Assembly: GCF_002975275.1 (NCBI RefSeq)
Contig: NZ_PCOQ01000003.1
Coordinates: forward strand, 186,001-250,000
DNA length: 64,000 nucleotides
DNA from: Achromobacter sp. MYb9
GTDB taxonomy: Bacteria; Pseudomonadota; Gammaproteobacteria; Burkholderiales; Burkholderiaceae_B
Direction of reading: 5' to 3'
Of the stretch, positions 58,031 through 64,000 are shown in pieces. Both the position numbers and the translations under genes were made by a program. The notes beneath the pieces are model-generated. The model saw nothing but the letters and a program-made list of their open reading frames with translations. It had not been told where the DNA came from and searched no databases. How positions within the stretch are numbered: the first letter of the stretch is position 1; the number at the start of each line of letters is the position of its first letter.

Positions 58031-60148
58031 ATGACCATGAGAATCAGTACCATTATGACCCAAAGTCCCGCCGTCTTGGTCCTCCGCCGGCCCCGGACGA
58101 TAATGGCCCTGGCCTTCGCCGGGATGACCGGCGCCGCCCAGGCGCAGACGGTTCCGCCCTCGGGCGACGCCGCCGCAAGCCCCGTGCAGTCCCTGGCCCC
58201 CGTGGTGGTCACCGCCAGCGGCTATGACCAATCCATCGCCGACGCGCCCGCCAGCATCACGGTGCTGACGCACGAAGACCTGGCCAGGCAGCCTTTCAAT
58301 ACCCTGCAGGACGCGTTGCGCAATGTCGAAGGCGTCAGCGTCGTGGGTGCCAACGCCAACAAGCAGGACATCTCCATCCGCGGCATGCCGGGCAAATACA
58401 CCCTGATCCTGGTGGACGGCAAGCGGCAGGGCACGCGTGAAATGCTGAACCGCGAAGAGCTGGGCATGGTGCAGGCCAGCCAGATTCCGCCGCTGGCCGC
58501 CATCGAGCGGATTGAAGTCGTGCGCGGGCCAATGTCGTCGTTGTACGGCTCCGATGCGATTGGCGGCGTGGTCAACATCATCACGCGCAAGGTGCCGCAG
58601 GCGTGGACCGGTTCGATCAACCTGGGCGCGATCTTGCAGCAGCACAGCGAACTGGGTAACAGCCGGCAGGCGGATTTCTACCTGGCGGGCCCGATCAAGG
58701 ACGAGAAGCTGGGCCTGCAGCTGTTCGGAAAATCCAATCAGCGAACGGAAGCCGACGTGGTGGACGGCTCGTATGGCATCCGGGACCGCGGATTGACCGC
58801 CCGGCTGACGCTGACGCCCACGAAAGACCAGGACATCCAGCTGGAAGCGGGTCAGGACGAATACAACCGCTACGGCACCGTGGGCAAATCGCTGGCCGCG
58901 ACCGAGACAGGCGACTACCGATTGAAGAACCGGCACACGCACTATTCGGTCTCGCACGAGGGCCGCTGGAATTTCGGCACGACCAATGTGTCGCTGCAGC
59001 GCGAAGAAGGCAAGGCCAGCAACACGATCGGGGACAAGGACGCCACGTCGTATCCGGACACGCGGCTGGTCAATACGACGCTGGACGCGACGTTGACGCT
59101 GCCGTTGCCGAGCAACATGCTGAAGGTGGGCGGGCAGTACATCGACACTCGCCTGTACGGCACCGACAAGGAAGCCGCCTCCACCACGGCGCGCAACACC
59201 GTGTCGGGCCTCAGCACGCGGTCCTGGGCGTTGTTCGGCGAAGACGAATGGGCCGTCACCGACAACCTGTCGTTGACGGGCGGCATGCGCCTGGACGACC
59301 ACGAGCGCTATGGCCAGCATTGGAGTCCGCGCGGGTATGCCGTCTATCACCTGTCGGACGCCTGGACACTCAAGGGCGGTGTCGCGCGCGCATTCCGCGC
59401 GCCTGAACTGCGCCAGAGTTCGGCGGACTACATCCAGGCCACGGGCGGCGCCGTGGGCGCGCCGCGCGGCAGCATCGCCGGCAACCCCGACCTGAAACCC
59501 GAAACCAGCACCAGCACCGAAATCGGCCTGCACTACCAGGACGACGACGGGGTGGCGGCCGGCGTGACGCTGTTCAACAACGAATTCAAGAACAAGATCT
59601 ACAGCCAATGCGTGACCGGATGCGCGGGCACCTCGGGCGCCACCTACGAATGGGGCAATATCGGGCGCGCGACCCTGCGAGGCGTTGAAACCAGTCTGAC
59701 CTGGCCGCTGTCGCGCACGGTCACGCTGACGGGTAACTACACCTATACGCAATCCAAGCGTAAATCCAATGACGAAGTCGCCTATGACGGCACGTCGTTG
59801 CAAGGGCAGCCGTTGGACCGGACGCCGCGCCATGTGCTGAACCTGCGCGCGGATTGGCGGGCGACGGACGCCTTGTCGCTGTACGCGTCGGCGAATGTGC
59901 AAAGCGAACAGTACTGGGCGAACTATCGCAATGTGTCGACGACGACGCGCCGGCGGCCCGGCGCCACCACGTTCGATCTGGGCGGCAGCTACGAATTGAA
60001 TTCGCACGTCACCTTCCGATTGGCGGTGATGAACTTGACCGACAAGCGCGTCCCGGTGGACTATCGCACCCGCACAACCGGTCTGGATGGAAACTGGCAA
60101 GTCGATGAGGGGCGCCGTCTATGGCTGAATACATCCGTTTCGTTCTGA
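58031..60148 (+). CDS. CirA/FepA-like TonB-dependent siderophore receptor
   Basis: A 705-residue outer-membrane receptor. After the signal peptide (RRPRTIMALAFAGMTGAAQAQ) comes the TonB box region VVVTASGYDQSI, then a plug reading DAPASITVLTHEDLARQPFNTLQDALRNVEGVSV..GMPGKYTLILVDGKRQ..ERIEVVRGPMSSLYGSDAIGGVVNIIT, nearly the CirA/FepA sequence. The 22-strand barrel ends in SVSF. The start is uncertain: ATGs at 58031, 58037 and 58055 are in frame without good ribosome sites, and a Fur-box-like site overlaps 58055. It imports a ferric catecholate with TonB; the esterase gene overlaps its end. Confidence 0.92.
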   Translation: MTMRISTIMTQSPAVLVLRRPRTIMALAFAGMTGAAQAQTVPPSGDAAASPVQSLAPVVVTASGYDQSIADAPASITVLTHEDLARQPFNTLQDALRNVEGVSVVGANANKQDISIRGMPGKYTLILVDGKRQGTREMLNREELGMVQASQIPPLAAIERIEVVRGPMSSLYGSDAIGGVVNIITRKVPQAWTGSINLGAILQQHSELGNSRQADFYLAGPIKDEKLGLQLFGKSNQRTEADVVDGSYGIRDRGLTARLTLTPTKDQDIQLEAGQDEYNRYGTVGKSLAATETGDYRLKNRHTHYSVSHEGRWNFGTTNVSLQREEGKASNTIGDKDATSYPDTRLVNTTLDATLTLPLPSNMLKVGGQYIDTRLYGTDKEAASTTARNTVSGLSTRSWALFGEDEWAVTDNLSLTGGMRLDDHERYGQHWSPRGYAVYHLSDAWTLKGGVARAFRAPELRQSSADYIQATGGAVGAPRGSIAGNPDLKPETSTSTEIGLHYQDDDGVAAGVTLFNNEFKNKIYSQCVTGCAGTSGATYEWGNIGRATLRGVETSLTWPLSRTVTLTGNYTYTQSKRKSNDEVAYDGTSLQGQPLDRTPRHVLNLRADWRATDALSLYASANVQSEQYWANYRNVSTTTRRRPGATTFDLGGSYELNSHVTFRLAVMNLTDKRVPVDYRTRTTGLDGNWQVDEGRRLWLNTSVSF
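58039..58057. promoter_or_regulatory. Fur-box-like sequence at the receptor start
   Basis: GAGAAT-N7-ATTATG agrees with the 19-base Fur consensus at 13 positions, keeping the outer GANAAT and ATTAT arms. Its place over the receptor's first ATGs would block transcription or early elongation under iron-replete conditions. Confidence 0.4.
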
Positions 60149-61032
60149 CGGGGGCCACCTTGGCCCTGGGCCTGGCGACGGCCGCGAACGCGCAACCCGG
60201 GCACGCCCGGCCCATGGCGGCGCAACCGCCCGCGTTGGCGATCGGCGTGCCGGCCCAGCAGGTGCAGCGCTATGTGCTGGCCGCGCCGGACGGCGGTCCC
60301 GAGTACCGGGTGTCGGTCTGGGCGCCGCCGGAAGGGCAGCCGCCGGCCGCCGGTTATCCCGTGGTCTACATGCTGGACGGCAACGCCGTATTTGAAAGCC
60401 TGACGCGGACCACGCCCGCCTTGCCGCAGGGCGCGTCACTGCAAGCCGTGGTGGTGGGCATCGGCTATGACGATGCCGAACGCTTCAATGTGACGGCGAG
60501 GTCTTATGACTACACGCCGCCTTCCCCTGGCGCGGACGCCCCGCGCGGTTCGCCGCGAGATCCCGATGCGCGGGGTTGGGCGAAGCCGGGCGGCGGCGCC
60601 GATCGCTTTCTGGCGGTCCTGCAACAACGCATCCAGCCGCTGGTGGAACGGCGCTATCGCATCGATGCCGACAACCGCACGCTATACGGCCATTCGTACG
60701 GCGGCCTGTTCGCGCTGCATGTGGCGCTGAGCCGGCCCCAGGCGTTCCAGCACTACGTTGCGGCCAGTCCGTCGATCTGGTGGAACGGCCGATTCATCCT
60801 GCAATCGTTGGCGCGTCCGGCGCCTGTGCCGGAACCCGGCGTGGACGTGACCGTGATGGCGGGCGAAGAAGCACAGGGCCACGAAGATCGCCCGGATAGC
60901 CCGGAAAGCGTGGTGCGAGCGCTGGGCAATATCCCTAATGTGCAGGCCCGTCTACGGGTGTTCCCAGGCCTTGGCCATGGCGAGATGCTGCCGGCGTCGC
61001 TGGCGGCGACGCTGCGCGATTACGTGCGCTAG
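60121..61032 (+). CDS. Siderophore esterase (IroE/BesA-like)
   Basis: A 303-residue secreted alpha/beta-hydrolase of the esterase D/Fes group. The signal peptide is residues 1-24 (TLALGLATAANAQ). The serine nucleophile S192 is in LYGHSYGGLFALH, preceded by YPVVYMLDGNAVF and followed by SIWWNG; a catalytic histidine is in GLGHGEM near the C-terminus. ATG 60121 lies 28 bases inside the receptor gene's end, with GAGGGG upstream, so the two are co-translated. It probably cleaves a trilactone or ester siderophore brought in by the receptor, releasing iron in the periplasm. Confidence 0.9.
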   Translation: MAEYIRFVLTGATLALGLATAANAQPGHARPMAAQPPALAIGVPAQQVQRYVLAAPDGGPEYRVSVWAPPEGQPPAAGYPVVYMLDGNAVFESLTRTTPALPQGASLQAVVVGIGYDDAERFNVTARSYDYTPPSPGADAPRGSPRDPDARGWAKPGGGADRFLAVLQQRIQPLVERRYRIDADNRTLYGHSYGGLFALHVALSRPQAFQHYVAASPSIWWNGRFILQSLARPAPVPEPGVDVTVMAGEEAQGHEDRPDSPESVVRALGNIPNVQARLRVFPGLGHGEMLPASLAATLRDYVR

Positions 61033-61063
61033 CGCGGGGGGATGGGTCGTCGCAGGCCGGCCG

Positions 61064-62419
61064 TCAGGCGCCGCTTGCGGGGAACGCGATGGTGATGCCC
61101 ACGCCGTGGCCGTCCAGGCCCGGCCCCCACTCGATCTTCGCGTGGTGCTTGGCGGCGATCTGCGCCACCAGCGACAGGCCGATGCCGCTGCCGCGCTCGA
61201 TGGTGCCGGCCTTGCGGTAGAAGCGGTCGAACACACGTTCGCGCTCGGGCGGCGCGATGCCCGGCCCGTTGTCGGCGACGGACAACTGCGCGCCGCCGTC
61301 GGGCAGCGGGCCGCAGGATACGGCCACGCGGCCGCCTTCTGGCGTGTAGCGCAAGGCGTTGTCCAGCAGATTGCGCAGCAGCACGCCCAACGCGTCGACG
61401 TTACCGTTCACCATCGCCGCGTGGGTGTCGAGGCTGATGCGCTGGTTCTTGCGTTTGGCGAGCGCCTCGCTGTCGCGCACAATCATTTCCGATAGTCGAT
61501 CAAGCGCAACGGGTTCGGCACGGCCCTCGCTTTGCGCCTCGGTACGCGCCTGGTCCAACAACTGTTCGGCCAGACGGGTGGTGCGGGTGGCGACGTCGCG
61601 CAGCTTGTCGACCGCCTCGCCGCGTGCTCGCGGGGTGTCGCTACGCACCGCCAATTCGGCGTAGGTGCTCATCGCCGCCAATGGCGTGCGCAACTCGTGC
61701 GCGGCGTCGGCCAGAAAGCGGCGTTCCCGGTCGAGCGAGGCCGACAGGCGTTCCAGCAAGCTATTGATGGATTGGATGAAGGGCTGTAGTTCGCCGGGCA
61801 TTCCCGATGTGGGCAGTGGCGTCAGGTCCATGGCCGGGCGGCTCAGGATGGCGTCGCGTGCGCGGTCCACGGGGCGGAAGGCTCGGCGCATGACCAGCCA
61901 CGTGAGCCCGGTCAGTATCAGAAAGAGCACGCTCAGGAACGCCAGGCCGTTTCGCATGCGCGCGGCGGTTTCCGTGCGTAGTTGCGCTTCCGACTTGGCG
62001 AACTGGACTTGTATGCGGCCATCGGCATCCGCCACGGAATAGGCGCGCCAGCGTTCGCCGCGCAGCGTGACGTCTTCGAATCCGTTGTGGAAATCCTGTA
62101 TCAGGGGGTAGTCGGGCGCCCACGGCGACTGCACAAGCAGCCGCTTGTCGGCCAGCGCCCACACCTGGAAATTGAACGATTCGCCATCGAAGCGATTGGA
62201 GTAGGGAAGTTCAAAGCGGTCTTCGCTGGACGGCCTGGCCTGCAGCAGGCTGGTGGGCAGCGACAGCAGCGCTTTCTGGGCGGCATCCCGCAAATCCCGG
62301 TCCGACAGGCCGGTCTCGGCGCGGGTCTGTTCCAGGTAGATCAAGGAAAAGACGGTTACCCAGGTGGCGATCATGGCCAGGAACAGCGTGACCGCCACTT
62401 GTCTGCGCAGGGTCTTCAT
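61064..62419 (-). CDS. Sensor histidine kinase, QseC/PmrB-like
   Basis: A 451-residue kinase. A transmembrane helix at residues 8-28, a periplasmic sensor (about 30-155) and a second helix at 158-178 precede a HAMP-like linker. The phospho-acceptor H241 is in FLADAAHELRTPLA; the ATPase domain carries LLDNALRYTP, DNGPGIAP and GSGIGLSLV. The sensor part is long and acidic as in QseC. Its ATG overlaps the regulator stop (ATGA). It likely phosphorylates the adjacent OmpR-type regulator; signal unknown. Confidence 0.92.
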   Translation of the reverse strand: MKTLRRQVAVTLFLAMIATWVTVFSLIYLEQTRAETGLSDRDLRDAAQKALLSLPTSLLQARPSSEDRFELPYSNRFDGESFNFQVWALADKRLLVQSPWAPDYPLIQDFHNGFEDVTLRGERWRAYSVADADGRIQVQFAKSEAQLRTETAARMRNGLAFLSVLFLILTGLTWLVMRRAFRPVDRARDAILSRPAMDLTPLPTSGMPGELQPFIQSINSLLERLSASLDRERRFLADAAHELRTPLAAMSTYAELAVRSDTPRARGEAVDKLRDVATRTTRLAEQLLDQARTEAQSEGRAEPVALDRLSEMIVRDSEALAKRKNQRISLDTHAAMVNGNVDALGVLLRNLLDNALRYTPEGGRVAVSCGPLPDGGAQLSVADNGPGIAPPERERVFDRFYRKAGTIERGSGIGLSLVAQIAAKHHAKIEWGPGLDGHGVGITIAFPASGA

Positions 62420-63084
62420 GGCGACACATCCGGCACGATGCGGTAGCCCAACCCGTGCTGGGTCTCGATCAGCCCGTCGCCCAGCTTGCGTCGCAACTGA
62501 TGGATATAGACCGCCACGGTGTTGCTTTCGATGGTGCCGCTGCTGCCGTAGACGGCAACTTCCAATTGATCGCGGCTGACGGTGCTGCCCATGCGTTGCA
62601 TCAGCGCCAACAGCGTGTGGTACTCATGCGCGCTCAGGCTGACGTCGCTGCCGCCTTGCGTCACCGTGCGGCGCGCGGGCTCCAGCACCACGTCGCGGCA
62701 GCGCAGCGCCGACACCACGCTGTTGCTGCTGCGGCGAAGGACTGCGCGCATCCGGGCCAGCAGTTCGTCCAGCTGGAAAGGCTTCACCAGGTAATCGTCG
62801 GCGCCGGCGTCCAGGCCCTGGATGCGGTCGCTAAGGCGGTCGCGAGCGGTGATGATCAGGACGGGGGTCGTGTCGAAGCGGGCGCGCAGCGCCTTCAGCA
62901 CCGCCAGGCCGCTGCCGTCGGGCAACCCCAGGTCCAGCAGCACGGCTTGATAGCCGTGGTCCACCAGCGCCAGGTGCGCTTGCGGCATGTCGCGCGCCCA
63001 GTCCACGGCGGCGCCATCTTGAATCAGGCCCGCGCGCAGGGCGTCGCCCAGCATGGGGTCGTCTTCTACCAGCAGGATACGCAA
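62416..63084 (-). CDS. OmpR/PhoB-type response regulator, QseB/PmrA-like
   Basis: A 222-residue regulator with receiver domain (residues 1-115; acidic pair ED, phospho-acceptor D51 in AVLLDLGLPDG, lysine in YLVKPFQ) and a winged-helix DNA-binding domain (about 125-218, ending VAVYIHQLRRKLG.. and RGLGYR-type LGYRIVP). The start is TTG 63084; no better start codon lies upstream. It is coupled to the kinase by ATGA. The MipA gene is divergent, and a PmrA-type box lies between, so MipA expression is a likely output. Confidence 0.92.
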   Translation of the reverse strand: MRILLVEDDPMLGDALRAGLIQDGAAVDWARDMPQAHLALVDHGYQAVLLDLGLPDGSGLAVLKALRARFDTTPVLIITARDRLSDRIQGLDAGADDYLVKPFQLDELLARMRAVLRRSSNSVVSALRCRDVVLEPARRTVTQGGSDVSLSAHEYHTLLALMQRMGSTVSRDQLEVAVYGSSGTIESNTVAVYIHQLRRKLGDGLIETQHGLGYRIVPDVSP

Positions 63085-63123
63085 GCAAGCTCCAGGGCCG
63101 TCCGTGGCGGGTTGCGCCGGGGC

Positions 63124-63140
63124 CTTAAAGAATTATTAAA
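63124..63140. promoter_or_regulatory. PmrA/QseB-type direct repeat
   Basis: CTTAAA-GAATT-ATTAAA matches the tandem (C/T)TTAA(G/T)-N5-(C/T)TTAA(G/T) rule of PmrA and QseB, with TTAA spaced 11 bases. It lies 40 bases from the regulator start and 77 from the MipA start, within the divergent spacer. Confidence 0.55.
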
Positions 63141-63216
63141 AGTTGCTCAGGACAATGCAGGCCAAGCCCGGGGGCGGTCGCCCACGGTCACTGTAATAAC
63201 ACTGAAGGAAGCCCTG

Positions 63217-63981
63217 ATGCGGATGGGTATATTAGCAAGAGGCGCGCTTGCGGGCGCGATGTTCACCGGGGCTGGCGCGGTCTACGCGCAAAGCGGGAAC
63301 TTCATCGGATTGGGGGTCGGAGCGATTCCCGTTTATGAGGGTTCCAGCGAGTATCGGGCGCTTCCGGTGCCGCTGATCAACTACCAATCCGGCAATTTCT
63401 TCATCACGCCCCGCATGGGGCTCCCCGCGATGGGGCTGAAGACTTCGCTGGCATCCGATCTGGATGCGGGCGTATTCGTGGGGATGTCGCTGGGGCGCAA
63501 GGCCGATGACGCCGACCTCACGAAGGGGCTGGACGACATCAAATTCCACGGCGCCTACGGCGCCTACGTGGAATGGACCCCCGGCCGGTATTCGCTGGGC
63601 GCGGGCTACAAGCAGGCGGCCCGCAGCGGCTACGGCGGCACGCTGGAACTGCGGGCGTCGTATGCGGCGCTGATGACCGAGAAGCACACCGTGCAGGTGG
63701 GCGTTCGCACCGAATGGGCCAGCAGCGATTACATGCAGACCTGGTTCGGCGTCACGTCCTCGCAAGCGGCCCGCAGCCGCGAGGGCCTGTCGACGTACTC
63801 GCCTTCGTCGGGGTTCAAGAACGTGGGTCTCTACTCCACCTGGATGTACCAGATCAATCCCAGCTGGAGCACGGTGTCCACGATTGGCGTCAACACCTTG
63901 CTGGGCGACGCCCGAGACAGCCCGCTGACCGACCGCAAGACCAACGTATTCGGCTCGGTGGGCGTGGCGTACCGCTTCTGA
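63217..63981 (+). CDS. MipA/OmpV-family outer-membrane protein
   Basis: A 254-residue beta-barrel protein with signal peptide (MRMGILARGALAGAMFTGAGAVYA). NFIGLGVGAIPVYEGSSEYRALPVPLINYQSGNFFITPRMGLPAMGLK and ITPRMG-like strands, with the terminal SVGVAYRF, are the OmpV/MipA pattern. Family members act as scaffold for murein synthesis or as outer-membrane porin-like proteins. AAGGAA precedes ATG 63217. Its divergence from a QseBC/PmrAB-like pair is common in proteobacteria. Confidence 0.9.
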   Translation: MRMGILARGALAGAMFTGAGAVYAQSGNFIGLGVGAIPVYEGSSEYRALPVPLINYQSGNFFITPRMGLPAMGLKTSLASDLDAGVFVGMSLGRKADDADLTKGLDDIKFHGAYGAYVEWTPGRYSLGAGYKQAARSGYGGTLELRASYAALMTEKHTVQVGVRTEWASSDYMQTWFGVTSSQAARSREGLSTYSPSSGFKNVGLYSTWMYQINPSWSTVSTIGVNTLLGDARDSPLTDRKTNVFGSVGVAYRF

Positions 63982-64000
63982 TCGGTGGGCAGGGCGGACG

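Noticed and set aside
58013..60100. 695-codon open frame opposite the TonB-dependent receptor
   Set aside because: Antisense shadow of a clearly recognised receptor; no motifs.

Overview
The window looks like a chromosomal stretch of a high-GC betaproteobacterium of the Alcaligenaceae, most like Achromobacter or Bordetella. This is inferred from gene content: two Bug-type tripartite tricarboxylate receptors beside catabolic genes, a very large glycine-rich autotransporter, a QseBC-like pair divergent from a MipA/OmpV porin, and many LysR, AraC, TetR and GntR regulators each next to a small enzyme cluster. Nothing looks like a phage, plasmid, integrated element, insertion sequence, CRISPR array or rRNA/tRNA locus. 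Gene density is high and almost uniform.

Layout. 1-2.2 kb: the end of a peptide-type ABC ATPase and an omega-amino acid:pyruvate aminotransferase. 2.5-8.7 kb: a 2058-residue autotransporter with about 23 glycine-rich passenger repeats, followed by a divergent LytTR regulator and LytS-type kinase (8.7-10.6 kb). 10.6-15.3 kb: two SDR genes divergent from an AraC regulator, then DoxX plus NTF2-like genes divergent from a LysR regulator. 15.5-19.1 kb: alanine aminotransferase alaA, then a TetR gene divergent from a 2OG-Fe(II) oxygenase fused to a seven-bladed WD40 propeller. 19.1-24 kb: a GbsR/MarR gene and a membrane SDR operon that share an operator motif, a sigma-factor remnant, and a TetR gene with a two-gene membrane operon. 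24-29 kb: a Tat-exported metallophosphatase and a second, divergent IleRS behind an attenuator-like leader. 29.3-36.8 kb: an unknown lipoprotein pair, a receiver-domain protein, small hypotheticals, a glyA paralogue and a ChaA-type antiporter. 37-43.5 kb: a secreted PIG-L deacetylase with a propeller-like tail, then a LysR/2OG-oxygenase operon divergent from an argininosuccinate-lyase homologue and a Bug receptor. 43.5-52.7 kb: membrane hydrolase, GST, class II aldolase, YceI, epoxide-hydrolase-like protein, SRPBCC protein, FAD monooxygenase and DUF1993. 53-56.8 kb: oxidoreductase, Bug receptor, RraA-type aldolase and a GntR regulator. 56.9-61 kb: PchR-like AraC regulator, CirA-like receptor and siderophore esterase. 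61-64 kb: QseC/QseB-like pair and MipA.

How it works together. Most units are a regulator divergent from, or next to, its presumed target, and in several cases the shared spacer carries a visible palindrome: TTGG-N8-CCAA twice between tetR and the oxygenase-WD40 gene; ATTTCTGT-N4-ACAGAAAT upstream of both the GbsR gene and the adjacent SDR operon; an ACTAGTTGGT palindrome on both sides of the second TetR gene; a PmrA/QseB-type direct repeat before mipA. The most interesting items are the oxygenase-WD40 fusion with its paired operators, the GbsR operator pair, the leader of the second IleRS, and the putative aminopolycarboxylate-type cluster at 39.2-43.5 kb. All functional assignments come from reading motifs and remembered family features; no database search was run.
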